NCBI RefSeq assembly: GCF_003443615.1
Contig: NZ_CP031967.1
Span: 1,302,001-1,366,000, forward strand
Direction of reading: 5' to 3'
DNA: 64,000 nt
From: Alteromonas sp. BL110
GTDB taxonomy: Bacteria > Pseudomonadota > Gammaproteobacteria > Enterobacterales > Alteromonadaceae
Shown: piece after piece, positions 1-9,601 of the stretch
How the letters are laid out: each line of letters starts with the position of its first letter
Position numbering within the stretch: the stretch's first letter is position 1
Notes under the pieces: model-generated
What the model was told of the DNA's origin: nothing
Databases searched by the model: none
The model's input: only the letters and a program-made list of their open reading frames with translations
Position numbers and translations under genes: made by a program

Positions 1-2074
1 CTTCACGGGACTGTGATTTTGCCGAAGGAATATTGATCAGCTTATTACCTTTTCCTTTGCCTAAACTTGGCAAGTCACGAAGCGGAAACATAAGCATGCG
101 GCCTTCGTTAGAAATACTTAAACACCAATCAGAGTCAGGATTAGTCACAGGCATTGGTTTCATTACTTTCGCTGCTGTAGGTAAGGACAAGTAGGCTTTA
201 CCCGCCTTATTCTTGCTAACCATGTCTTTAAATGTGCCAACGAAACCATAGCCCGCATCAGAACCTACCAAGAACTTACTTTCGTCTTGCGCCATAATGA
301 CGTGCTGGAAGGATTCCCCACCAACAATACTGAAACGGCCGGTTAAAGGCTCGCCTTGGCTTCGTGCAGACGGAAGCCCGTGAGCATCGCACGAGAATGT
401 TCTCCCTGAGCTATCCATAAATACCGCTGGCTGATTACTTTTGCCTTCGGCGCTAGATAAATAAGCATCACCCGCTTTATAACTGAGCCCTTCGGCATCA
501 ATGTCGTGACCTTTTGCACAGCGTGCCCAGCCTTTTTCTGAAAGCACAACTGTAACTGATTCAGCAGGCACCAACTCTTTTTCAGACAGCGCTTTAGCTT
601 CGCTACGCTCGACAATAGGTGAACGCCTGTCGTCACCGTATTTTTCGGCATCAGCAAGGATTTCTTTTTTAATGAGGGTTTTAAGGCGACGATCTGAACC
701 AAGCAGTTGCTGTAGTTTGTCACGCTCGGCCGCTAGCTCATCCTGCTCACCCTTAATTTTCATTTCTTCTAATTTGGCTAAGTGGCGAAGTTTCAGTTCT
801 AAAATGGCTTCAGCTTGTTTATCACTTAAACCAAAACGCGACATCAGCTCTGGCTTGGGTTTGTCGTAAGTACGAATGATCTCGATAACTTCATCGATAT
901 TCAAAAACGCAATTAGCAAACCTTCTAGAATATGCAGGCGAGCTAGTACTTTATCTAAACGATACTGTAACCGACGCGTTACCGTATCTTTTCGATACTG
1001 TAACCACTCAGTCAAAATAGTACGCAAGTCTTTAACCTGAGGACGACCGTCCAGACCAATCATGTTCAGGTTAACTCGGTAGTTTTTCTCAAGGTCGGTA
1101 GTTGCAAACAGATGCTGCATTAATTGGGTAACGTCAATGCGATTTGAACGGGGAGTAATCACTAAGCGAGTCGGATTTTCGTGATCAGACTCATCACGAA
1201 GATCGCTTACCATTGGCAGCTTTTTCGCCTGCATTTGCGAAGCTATTTGTTCTAGAATCTTTGCGCCAGACGCCTGATGAGGTAGAGCGGTAATAACCAC
1301 ATCCCCATTTTCTTCGCCGTAGACAGCACGCATTTTTATTGAGCCTCGCCCCGTCTCATAAAGCTTTTTAATGTCGGCTTTTGGCGTAATAATTTCGGCT
1401 TCAGTTGGGTAGTCAGGCCCATTTACATGCTCTAAAACATCGCTGAGCTCTGCTTTACTGTTATCCAGTAACATAGCACACGCGTTAGCCAGCTCTCTTA
1501 CGTTATGGGGGGGTATATCGGTTGCCATACCCACTGCGATACCTGTCACACCGTTAAGTAAAATGTGCGGTAAACGGGCGGGTAGTACACTTGGCTCTTC
1601 TAACGTACCGTCAAAGTTAGGCACCCAGTCTACCGTGCCTTGGCCAAGCTCGTTTAGCAGCACTTCCGAGAAGCGGGAAAGCTTAGCTTCTGTATAACGC
1701 ATGGCTGCAAAGGATTTAGGATCATCCGGTGCGCCCCAGTTTCCCTGACCGTCAACCAAGGGATAGCGGTATGAGAAAGGCTGCGCCATAAGCACCATGG
1801 CTTCGTAGCAGGCAGAGTCACCGTGAGGGTGAAATTTACCCAGTACATCACCTACGGTTCTGGCAGACTTTTTATATTTTGCATTCGCGCTTAAGCCCAA
1901 ATCGGACATCGCGTAAATAATACGTCGCTGTACCGGCTTTAAACCATCTGAAATATGCGGAAGAGCACGGTCCATGATGACGTACATGGAATAGTTAAGA
2001 TAAGCGTCTTCGGTGAAACGTCGAAGAGGAAGTTGCTCTACCCCATCGCGATTAATGATGATCTCGTCACTCAT
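1..2074 (-). CDS. parC: DNA topoisomerase IV subunit A (3'-truncated by window edge)
   Basis: ParC is the DNA-breaking subunit of topoisomerase IV, which unlinks daughter chromosomes. About 691 residues are visible. The reading frame is still open at base 1, so the last roughly 60 residues of a typical 750-residue ParC lie outside the window. Seen in the translation: the N-terminal winged-helix core, [10 protein letters not shown] (residues 82-91) forming the quinolone-resistance region with Ser87 and Glu91 unmutated, and the RYTEAKLS motif carrying the catalytic Tyr127. The start is the ATG at 2072-2074, which matches the family N-terminus [19 protein letters not shown] divergent kinase lies upstream. 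The usual partner parE is not beside it in this window. Confidence 0.97.
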   Translation of the reverse strand, partial: MSDEIIINRDGVEQLPLRRFTEDAYLNYSMYVIMDRALPHISDGLKPVQRRIIYAMSDLGLSANAKYKKSARTVGDVLGKFHPHGDSACYEAMVLMAQPFSYRYPLVDGQGNWGAPDDPKSFAAMRYTEAKLSRFSEVLLNELGQGTVDWVPNFDGTLEEPSVLPARLPHILLNGVTGIAVGMATDIPPHNVRELANACAMLLDNSKAELSDVLEHVNGPDYPTEAEIITPKADIKKLYETGRGSIKMRAVYGEENGDVVITALPHQASGAKILEQIASQMQAKKLPMVSDLRDESDHENPTRLVITPRSNRIDVTQLMQHLFATTDLEKNYRVNLNMIGLDGRPQVKDLRTILTEWLQYRKDTVTRRLQYRLDKVLARLHILEGLLIAFLNIDEVIEIIRTYDKPKPELMSRFGLSDKQAEAILELKLRHLAKLEEMKIKGEQDELAAERDKLQQLLGSDRRLKTLIKKEILADAEKYGDDRRSPIVERSEAKALSEKELVPAESVTVVLSEKGWARCAKGHDIDAEGLSYKAGDAYLSSAEGKSNQPAVFMDSSGRTFSCDAHGLPSARSQGEPLTGRFSIVGGESFQHVIMAQDESKFLVGSDAGYGFVGTFKDMVSKNKAGKAYLSLPTAAKVMKPMPVTNPDSDWCLSISNEGRMLMFPLRDLPSLGKGKGNKLINIPSAKSQSRE

Positions 2075-2408
2075 GATAGTTTTTTCGTTTTGTTATTAAT
2101 ACCAATGCGCTCGTAATAGAAAGGCCGCCATTCGCGTTTTGTGTAGCGCACTACTTACTAAATGTACGCGAGCGTTTAGGCTATTGTGGGGTAAACCGCA
2201 ATTGTGTGCAATCTTTGAAAACAATTGTCATCACTTTTCAAATAGCCCAAGCCTAACTGGCTTGGCTATGCAGCAAAGACTCTCCCTCTCTGAACGCTAT
2301 CAATGTGTTAATTGTTTGCTTTGTTATTCTGCAAATAGAGTGTTTAAATAGAACGGGTTAAATTTTCCATTCAGTATTCGCCCTAAAAATAATAAAACCC
2401 TTATTTAA
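2075..2408. other. Intergenic region between parC and the divergent kinase
   Basis: This 334-base gap separates two divergently transcribed genes and must hold both promoters. A 70-codon open frame inside it (2139-2351) has no ribosome-binding site and no recognisable protein features, so I do not call it. I see no strong hairpin or repeat. Confidence 0.5.
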
Positions 2409-5400
2409 ATGGTAGTTAAAGTACAGAATAATATGGCAACCTTTCGCGCATTTTCTTTCCTATTTATTTTGCTAGGTAGCTTCTGGCCTTCTTGTTCCCA
2501 TGCGCAACATGTTGAGCAGCTTTTTGACGAACAAAGTACGCTAGATTTATCAGACTCGCTGTACTTTTTGTTCGAAACCGATTATCAGCTTACCATTGGT
2601 GATGTATCAAGAAGGCGAAATGACTTCCTTATGCATCCTCACGGTAACCCGAATTTCGGTTTTCGCAATAATGGTATGTGGTTACTAACTTCCGTTGCCA
2701 ATGTTTCAAACGACAAGAACTGGGTATTTTCAATAAATTTCAGTCAGCTCGATAACGTCGATTTCTATTTAGTACAAAATGGAAAGGTCATTAGCCAAAG
2801 TCATCAAGGTAAGGCGCAAAAAGAACAGCGTTTTCGCGTTCCTACCTTTCGGGTTGAACTCGCTAACAGCGACCCCGTTGACCTTTACATACGCATTGAG
2901 AGCCACTCATCAAGTCTCATCGCACCACTTCGCATACAAGCTGAGCCTTTGCACAGCAGTTATTTCCAAATGGACAGTTTGCTCTGGGGCTTTTTTTACG
3001 GCGGCTTACTCATACTTGCCATTTACAATTTGGCCTTATTTTTCGGCGTAAAAGAAAAAAGTCTGATTGCTTATGTTGGATACATATTAGCGGTTATCTT
3101 GTGGCAATTTGTGTGGGGCGGACATACACATCTATTGTTCACCCAAGGAATCCCTTTGTGGCTGGTCGGTCATTCAGAATTGATATTCGTCATTATAGGT
3201 ATCAGTTCAGGCTTGTTTACCATGACCTTCTTAGAAACCGAAAAGCACTCACCCACTGCTCATCCTATTATAAACTTATTATTGGCATGTCAGGCACTGA
3301 CTGGACTCGTTTGCTTCGTAGATCTACTTCCCCCCATTTGGAAAAACAACTTGGTATATGGCGTAGGACTGGTAGCGATTTTGAGCTATATCTACGCAGG
3401 AGTTGAGGCCTTCTTTAATAATTTCAGACCTGCACGCTACTTTATTTTTGCGTGGGGCATGCTTGCTACCGGCGCTATTATTGGCATGTTGAGCCTTATC
3501 GGCGCGCTGCCCTCAAACGACTTTACTACCTACTGCTTCCAAGTTGGCGTTTTCCTTGAAGCTGGGCTCTTTTCTTTTGCTCTCATGGAGAAAAGCAGGA
3601 GTCAGCTTGAAAGTGAAGTAGAACAAGCAACCGATGATTTACGTAATAATGTTGAGCTTATTGAAGAGCAGAATGCACGCTTAGACATTGCGCGAAAAGA
3701 TGCCATAAAGGCCAGTAACGTAAAATCCCAGTTCCTTGCGAATATGAGTCATGAGATACGGACGCCGCTTAATGCAATATTAGGGTTTAGCAAAGAACTT
3801 AACAACGCATTGCTACCTACTGACCAGCAAGAGCAGGTGCGAATAGTTAATACTGCAGCTGAAAACCTGCTCACTATTGTTAATGACGTACTCGACTTTT
3901 CAAAAATTGAAGCGGGCAAACTACAAATAAACAACCAACCTTTTTCACCCAATAAACTGCTCGAAGAGATGGTCACTATCATGGCTAAATCTTCGCACAG
4001 TAAGCGCATAGAGTTCGTTTTTGACTTAAATCCGCTGCCTGAAAAACTTATCGGCGATGTATTTCGCATTAAGCAAGTGCTTAACAACTTACTCAGTAAC
4101 GCGCTTAAATTCACTTCTAGTGGCGCTATTACATTCTCAGCAAGCGGGCGCTCGCTTCCCCATGGTATCCACGAATTGAATATTCTCGTTGAAGACACGG
4201 GAATTGGCATTAGTCGACAAGATAGGAAAAAGCTATTTAGCGCCTTTTCACAGGTAGACGATGCGCTAAATCGCAATTATCAAGGTACGGGCTTAGGTCT
4301 TGTTATTAGCAGAGAACTCGTTCGCCTGATGAACGGAGACCTTACGCTTAAGAGTGTGCTGGGACAGGGCTCCACGTTTGGCGTTTCCCTCCGCATGAAT
4401 CAGCTTAGTCAAAAGTATTCGTTGACAAGTAGCGAAGATTGGAAAGAGAAAAACGTCGTTATTTTCGACCCCATTCCCGCAACCCGGCGTTCAAGCGCGA
4501 ATATGTTGTCTATATTGGGGGCCAAGGTCACCTCAGTGGAGTCCTTAGATTATTTAGCTACGCTAAGTGGTCAATATGACTTCTTTATGGCAACAGTACC
4601 GGTAAGTAAATTGGCATTGCGCGATACTTACTTAAGCCGATTTGTTCAGTTTTCTGCTCAAAAACGAGTGCTTTGGTACTCTGGTCCAGAGCCGTACGCT
4701 CAATATCCAAGTCTATCGCAGCACTTCCATTCGCAGATACGTATGCCAATAACGTTGACTAAGTTGGATAGCTTAGTCAACCAGCATGCAACACCTGCGA
4801 AAAACGCCATGCAAGAAAAGATTAGCAGCTTACCGAACGTGAGAATATTAGCTGTTGATGACATGGAAATGAATCTAAAACTCTTACATACATGGCTTGA
4901 CCATTCACCTGTAGAGCTCATTACAACCATTAGCGGGCAAGATGCGGTAAATCGGTGTCAGACACAAGAGTTCGACCTGATTTTAATGGATGTTCAGATG
5001 CCAGGGATGGATGGTATACAAGCAACCAGAGAAATTAGAAAGTCGCCTGTAAATATGGGCACGCCCATTATCGCTGTCACCGCTCACGCATTTAAGGAAG
5101 AACAGGAGCGATTGCTCGCATCAGGTATGGATGATTATCTTCCTAAACCTATCGAAGTAGAATTACTAATTAACCTAATCAAATCCTGGTGTCATAGCAT
5201 TGAACCAGGGGAAATAGAGCTTCCCTCTGTTGACTGGCAACTCGCGCTAAACCGCGCTAATCAAAACCAAGACACCGCAAAAGAAATGTTAAACGGCTTT
5301 ATCGCGCTTCTTCCGGAAACCATTGATACACTTTCAGCGCTGTTGGAAGAACAAGATTATGACTCGCTTAAAACCGAAGTACACAAGCTTCACGGGGCAT

Positions 5401-5552
5401 GCTGTTATACTGGTTTGCCGCGCATGCAGCATTTGGCGAATGACACTGAAAGCGCGCTCAAGTTAGGCCAACATAAACTTGTAGGTGAGCATTTGCCTGC
5501 ACTTATCGCTGAAGCCGAGAAAGTGTTGCGGGAGAGTAAGCCCAGTGTATAA
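2409..5552 (+). CDS. Hybrid sensor histidine kinase, 7TMR-DISM sensor with HisKA-HATPase-REC-Hpt
   Basis: This is a membrane phosphorelay kinase of 1047 residues. An N-terminal signal sequence (about residues 9-33) is followed by a periplasmic 7TMR-DISMED2-like beta domain (about 40-170), a seven-helix 7TMR-DISM bundle (about 188-395) and a short coiled coil. Then come HisKA with the H-box His448 (MSHEIRTPLN), an ATPase domain with the N box near 558 and GTGLGL near 625, a degenerate receiver without a phospho-Asp (about 670-790), a true receiver with Asp861 (LILMDVQMPGMDG), and a C-terminal Hpt with His992 (VHKLHG). From HisKA onward the order matches BarA/GacS, but the sensor differs. The ligand and response regulator are unknown. 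An alternative start at 2433 (MATFRAFSFLF) would suit the signal peptide better; neither start has a clear Shine-Dalgarno sequence. Confidence 0.93.
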   Translation: MVVKVQNNMATFRAFSFLFILLGSFWPSCSHAQHVEQLFDEQSTLDLSDSLYFLFETDYQLTIGDVSRRRNDFLMHPHGNPNFGFRNNGMWLLTSVANVSNDKNWVFSINFSQLDNVDFYLVQNGKVISQSHQGKAQKEQRFRVPTFRVELANSDPVDLYIRIESHSSSLIAPLRIQAEPLHSSYFQMDSLLWGFFYGGLLILAIYNLALFFGVKEKSLIAYVGYILAVILWQFVWGGHTHLLFTQGIPLWLVGHSELIFVIIGISSGLFTMTFLETEKHSPTAHPIINLLLACQALTGLVCFVDLLPPIWKNNLVYGVGLVAILSYIYAGVEAFFNNFRPARYFIFAWGMLATGAIIGMLSLIGALPSNDFTTYCFQVGVFLEAGLFSFALMEKSRSQLESEVEQATDDLRNNVELIEEQNARLDIARKDAIKASNVKSQFLANMSHEIRTPLNAILGFSKELNNALLPTDQQEQVRIVNTAAENLLTIVNDVLDFSKIEAGKLQINNQPFSPNKLLEEMVTIMAKSSHSKRIEFVFDLNPLPEKLIGDVFRIKQVLNNLLSNALKFTSSGAITFSASGRSLPHGIHELNILVEDTGIGISRQDRKKLFSAFSQVDDALNRNYQGTGLGLVISRELVRLMNGDLTLKSVLGQGSTFGVSLRMNQLSQKYSLTSSEDWKEKNVVIFDPIPATRRSSANMLSILGAKVTSVESLDYLATLSGQYDFFMATVPVSKLALRDTYLSRFVQFSAQKRVLWYSGPEPYAQYPSLSQHFHSQIRMPITLTKLDSLVNQHATPAKNAMQEKISSLPNVRILAVDDMEMNLKLLHTWLDHSPVELITTISGQDAVNRCQTQEFDLILMDVQMPGMDGIQATREIRKSPVNMGTPIIAVTAHAFKEEQERLLASGMDDYLPKPIEVELLINLIKSWCHSIEPGEIELPSVDWQLALNRANQNQDTAKEMLNGFIALLPETIDTLSALLEEQDYDSLKTEVHKLHGACCYTGLPRMQHLANDTESALKLGQHKLVGEHLPALIAEAEKVLRESKPSV

Positions 5553-5581
5553 CGAATTATTCGCCACGCATATCGCACTGG

Positions 5582-6289
5582 TTATTGCGTGGCTTTTTCC
5601 TCGGGAAAAGACTGCCGTGATTGCTGACATTCAGCAATTAATCTGGCAAATTCGCTGGCGTCCCTATCTAACTCAGAACTTGCAATAAAAATATCGAAAC
5701 CGAGTCGTTTTCGAAGCTCTACCATACGGTGAGCTAACATAGCTTTTATCCCTTTGATAATAGTACCGTCTTCCATAACGTATTGCTTATCGTCAAACAT
5801 CGATTGTTCGTAACAGCTTCCCGACGCGCAGTTTTCGCCAATATTTTGCATAAGCAAAGGTCGTTGTTCCATCAGTAGATGTGTCGCAAGCCTAGGCGAT
5901 ATTGTGTTTAGAAAATCAGTATAACTTTTTATTTTGAAGCCGATTGTTTCTAAGGGAACGTGATCCAACCCATGGCGTACACGCGGGCAATCTGCGCGCT
6001 GTAGGTTATCCCAGTGAATTCGCCAACTGCCAAGGCGATGGCGGTAGGTGATGTAATCTTTGGCGATTTCCAAGCTGTAGTCTGGCTCGCGCACCTTAAA
6101 ATAACCAACTAGCAAACACACCAGCGCCGCACTTGTCAGAAAGATACCGGCTAAAAACAACCAATCTGGCAAAAAGGCCAGCCACAAGGCTGCGACAAAC
6201 AGTCCTACGCAGCCCAATACCAGGCTAGTAATGCCGTTACTTTTTGACGCGGCTCGGATATAGATAGGTTCAACACTAGTGCCAGACAT
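5582..6289 (-). CDS. DUF2982 family membrane protein
   Basis: A 235-residue protein with two closely spaced hydrophobic segments near the N-terminus (about residues 20-40 and 42-62). A soluble domain follows, rich in aromatic and charged residues, with a small cysteine cluster (CASGSC, near residue 155). It resembles the DUF2982 family found in Shewanella, Vibrio and Alteromonas; no function is established for that family. The start ATG (6287-6289) overlaps the end of a 40-codon ORF upstream by 14 bases, suggesting translational coupling. Its end faces the end of the sensor kinase 29 bases away, with no obvious terminator between them. Confidence 0.8.
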   Translation of the reverse strand: MSGTSVEPIYIRAASKSNGITSLVLGCVGLFVAALWLAFLPDWLFLAGIFLTSAALVCLLVGYFKVREPDYSLEIAKDYITYRHRLGSWRIHWDNLQRADCPRVRHGLDHVPLETIGFKIKSYTDFLNTISPRLATHLLMEQRPLLMQNIGENCASGSCYEQSMFDDKQYVMEDGTIIKGIKAMLAHRMVELRKRLGFDIFIASSELDRDASEFARLIAECQQSRQSFPEEKATQ

Positions 6290-6398
6290 ACAAGTACACC
6301 ACCAACATAATTATGGCCCAAACGATATAGAGTCTGACGCGTTTACACTTCACGCAGTCAGTCTGCCACCAGCGTAATATTGGATGTGATTTTCGCAT
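6276..6398 (-). CDS. Small membrane protein candidate (40 aa)
   Basis: A short frame encodes 40 residues beginning MRKSHPILRWWQTDCVKCKR. It continues into a hydrophobic stretch (about residues 22-38, VRLYIVWAIIMLVVYLYV) that could form one membrane helix, with positive residues just before it (inside-positive orientation). A purine-rich AGAAGGGG lies about 10 bases upstream of the ATG and could serve as ribosome-binding site. The stop lies inside the first codons of the DUF2982 gene, giving a 14-base overlap. A CxxC pair (Cys15, Cys18) precedes the helix. I do not recognise a family. The ribosome-binding site, helix and overlap support translation; conservation is untested. Confidence 0.5.
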   Translation of the reverse strand: MRKSHPILRWWQTDCVKCKRVRLYIVWAIIMLVVYLYVWH

Positions 6399-6454
6399 AC
6401 GCTGATAACCCCTTCTCAATACGCTTATTAGAAAGGGATAGTTTAACCGCAAAA

Positions 6455-9400
6455 TTAAGCTAATGTATGGTTTCTATAACGATATCGTTGAAATGCTGCC
6501 ACTATGGTTGGGGTGAATACTAACGACAAAATAACCGAGAAACCGACTCCACCTGCGAGCACGACGGCCAGTGGTGGCCAGAAGCTTCCTTCACTAAATA
6601 GTAGCAGTGGAATCAAACCGCCCACCGTTGTAAAGGTTGTCGAAAGTATGTGACGGCTACAGCTCATAGTTTCTTCAACAATGGCCTTGGTATCGCCTTG
6701 CTTTGCTTTGGGGTTGGCATTGATTGCAGCAATGACCACTATCGAACCGTTAATTGCAACACCAATAAGCCCTGCACAGCCAAGTAAAGGGTTAAACCCT
6801 ATTGGCAAGCCTGAGATCCATAAGCTAAACATTCCCAGTCCCACTGAAAGTATCGCGACTAAGGCGATAACACCTGCCATACGCAGGCTTGTGAATGTCA
6901 ATATGAGCGTGGTTATCATAAGAACCAATAAAACAGGCGCATAAGTGGCAAGCTTACCTAGTGCTTGCTGCTGTTCATCGGCATCGCCTGCCAGATGGAT
7001 CCTGTAGCCTTCGGGCAATACAAGCTGACTTTCAAGCAGATCTCTTAACTGGTTACTGGCATCAATTGCCGGGACACCTGGAAGTAGAAAAGCTTGAATA
7101 CGGTTAAGCCTCTCTCCATCGACACGGGTAATACTGCTGGTTGCAGGCTGTAGCGTTAAATTAGTAACCGCGGCAAGTGGCGACCATGAGATAGCGTTGT
7201 CACCGGCTACAGGTATGGGCATTGCATCCACGCCGGTGACGTTTCGTCTGTAAGCCTCATCCAGCCTTACTCTAACAGGAATTTCTTCTGTGCTCTCCAG
7301 TACCGAGCCACCTGTGATCCCCGAGAAGTTAATCTGCATTTGGTTAGCAAGTTCAGAAAGGGATAAGCCGAGATAGGACAAGTTATCGCTATCGGCATTG
7401 ATTTTAAGCTCGGGCTCGCCCATTGAGATACTGGGGATCGACTGAGATATGCCGTCAACTTGTGACATCAACATACGTACTTTATCGCCAAGGTCATTCA
7501 GTATATTAAGATCTGGACCGAATATTTCGACTTCTACCGGCGCGGCAATTGGTGGACCTTGGCCAAACGCTCGCACTACAATTTGTACCTCAGGATATTC
7601 GCTATCAAGAGAATGTTGTAATTCGCCCACCAGCGCTACCGCCTCTTCTACCGTGTGAGTAGAAACCACGGCATTGGCAAAATAAGGCATGTTGTCACGG
7701 GTCATCATTTGATTGTAATACACCGAAGGGGCAGAGCCGCCCACCAACCAGCTAACCTGTTTCACACCTTGCTCTAAGCGAATAGCGGCATCAATTTCTT
7801 TAACGTAGTGGGTAGTGTTGTCAATGCTGCTTCCCTCTTTCGTCCACAGATAAACTTCAAACTGGTCTCTATCTGCGCTTGGGAAGAACACATTGGCCAG
7901 TGTCGAAGACAGCACAAAGCCAGATAGGCAAAGCATGGCAACAACCGGTAGCACGAGAATGGGCTGTTTTATCCAACGACCTAATTGCCTTTTAAAAGCT
8001 AGACTTAACTGCGGCGCTTGAAGACCAACTTTCCACCACGTATTGGATACGGCTTTACCTTGCGAAGCATTATCGTGCTTTGGTAAAAATCTTGCGGCTA
8101 GCGCGGCAATAATAGTCAGTGAAATAAACAAAGAGCCAATGAGTGCCATAACTACGCTTATCGCTATTGGCCCTACGAAATCACCTATATTTCCATCAAG
8201 AAGAAAGATAGGCATAAAGCCGAGAATAGTCGTAAGTGTCGAAGCTAAAAGTGGCGCAAATAAGTGAGAAACACTTTTTGCCATAGCCCCAACACGCGTT
8301 AGGTTAGGGTCTTGTAAGTTAATGCGTATTTCATCAGTAATTACGATAGCGTTATCAATAAGCAGGCCGATGGCGATGATCATGCCGAAGATTGACATTT
8401 GGTGTATTTGCTCGTTGTAAAAGCTCAATGAAAACAACGCAAAAGCCGCGCACAATGGTAGTGCTAACCCCACAATCCATGCTGCGCGAAACCCCATGAA
8501 AAGTAGAATAACCATCATAACAACCGCACATCCCATCAATAAGTTCATCGATAGATCGGCAAGTCGGGTGGCAGTATATTCATTTTGCTCAAATGCCACC
8601 GTAGCGGTTAATGTTCCGCTGAAATCTTTATTAAACTGCTCTACCACCGCTAATGCATTTTTCGTCCATACATCAGAACGCAATGACGGCTGCATGCGAG
8701 CTGCTACAAAGATGGACTCTTCACCATTTAAAAAAGCTATCTCTTCTCGCGGGGTGGAGTAACTGCGTTCTATCGACGCCACATCTTCTACTCTCAGGTA
8801 GCGCCCTTGTTCATTAACAAGGGGGATAGACGCTATCATATTTACACCATTTAAGCCCTCAGCCACCGTAAATCGAAGGTTATTTTGTTCGGTGTTCAGC
8901 ATGCCTGCAGGCAATTTAGGGTCAGCGCGACTAATTGCACTGCTAACTTGCTGTAGTGTAAGGCCCGTAGCGGCAAGCTTAATAGGGTCTATGTTTACAC
9001 TAATTTCTTCCTCCGGTGCGCCGTATACACGCACTAACTCAGTGCCGTTAACATTGCGGAGTCGGTCGGTAAGCTCTTGAGCTAAACGAGCGGTAAGCGT
9101 TATAGGGATATTTTCAACGTGTTCCGCCCGAACAGAAAGCAACAGGGTAAAGGCTGTCGCACCGCGCTTTTCATCAAAAACTGGCGCCATTGCGCCTTCT
9201 GGAAATGACTCAGCGGCAGCACCTATTGCATCGCGGATCTCACTAAATAATTGTTCGTTACTAGTGTTATCAATCCAGTCCTGTGTCTCAATTAATATGA
9301 TGGAAATCCCCGCACGAGACGTGGATTTCACCTCTTTAATTTCAAATATTTCTCTTAATTTATCTTCAAGTACATCGCTGACTAGGGCTTCAACTCGCTC

Positions 9401-9601
9401 GGCTGAAGCGCCGGGATACGACGTTATAATCAGTGCGTTTCTTGTATCAATTCGCGGGTCTTCTATTCGCGGCAATGAACTTAAGGCTGATAACCCTGCG
9501 GTAATCAAAATCAATAAACTTAAAATCAGCAAGTGACCGCGTCGATAAAAGAGTGTGTACCAGGGGTAGGATTTATCGGTGTCGAAATTAAATGACTTCA
9601 T
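6455..9601 (-). CDS. RND efflux pump, inner-membrane permease
   Basis: A 1048-residue AcrB-type proton-driven exporter of the resistance-nodulation-division superfamily. The twelve-helix, two-large-periplasmic-loop layout is visible: helix 1 near residues 24-44, further helix groups near 340-500 and 545-565, and 890-1040. The helix-4 motif reads GLLIDNAIVITDE, so the usual Asp-Asp proton-relay pair is Asp-Asn here. The helix-10 segment (GVAINGSIVVIAAIN) shows no obvious equivalent of the AcrB Lys940. The start codon overlaps the adaptor stop (TAATG), so the two are translationally coupled. Substrates cannot be told from sequence. An outer-membrane channel gene is not present in the window, so a shared TolC-like protein is likely. 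Confidence 0.93.
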   Translation of the reverse strand: MKSFNFDTDKSYPWYTLFYRRGHLLILSLLILITAGLSALSSLPRIEDPRIDTRNALIITSYPGASAERVEALVSDVLEDKLREIFEIKEVKSTSRAGISIILIETQDWIDNTSNEQLFSEIRDAIGAAAESFPEGAMAPVFDEKRGATAFTLLLSVRAEHVENIPITLTARLAQELTDRLRNVNGTELVRVYGAPEEEISVNIDPIKLAATGLTLQQVSSAISRADPKLPAGMLNTEQNNLRFTVAEGLNGVNMIASIPLVNEQGRYLRVEDVASIERSYSTPREEIAFLNGEESIFVAARMQPSLRSDVWTKNALAVVEQFNKDFSGTLTATVAFEQNEYTATRLADLSMNLLMGCAVVMMVILLFMGFRAAWIVGLALPLCAAFALFSLSFYNEQIHQMSIFGMIIAIGLLIDNAIVITDEIRINLQDPNLTRVGAMAKSVSHLFAPLLASTLTTILGFMPIFLLDGNIGDFVGPIAISVVMALIGSLFISLTIIAALAARFLPKHDNASQGKAVSNTWWKVGLQAPQLSLAFKRQLGRWIKQPILVLPVVAMLCLSGFVLSSTLANVFFPSADRDQFEVYLWTKEGSSIDNTTHYVKEIDAAIRLEQGVKQVSWLVGGSAPSVYYNQMMTRDNMPYFANAVVSTHTVEEAVALVGELQHSLDSEYPEVQIVVRAFGQGPPIAAPVEVEIFGPDLNILNDLGDKVRMLMSQVDGISQSIPSISMGEPELKINADSDNLSYLGLSLSELANQMQINFSGITGGSVLESTEEIPVRVRLDEAYRRNVTGVDAMPIPVAGDNAISWSPLAAVTNLTLQPATSSITRVDGERLNRIQAFLLPGVPAIDASNQLRDLLESQLVLPEGYRIHLAGDADEQQQALGKLATYAPVLLVLMITTLILTFTSLRMAGVIALVAILSVGLGMFSLWISGLPIGFNPLLGCAGLIGVAINGSIVVIAAINANPKAKQGDTKAIVEETMSCSRHILSTTFTTVGGLIPLLLFSEGSFWPPLAVVLAGGVGFSVILSLVFTPTIVAAFQRYRYRNHTLA

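Noticed and set aside
343..1851. Frames on both strands within 1-2074
   Set aside because: They are shadows of parC, whose continuous frame is readable through the whole stretch with all motifs.
2139..2351. 70-codon plus-strand frame upstream of the sensor kinase
   Set aside because: No ribosome-binding site, atypical composition, no recognisable domain.
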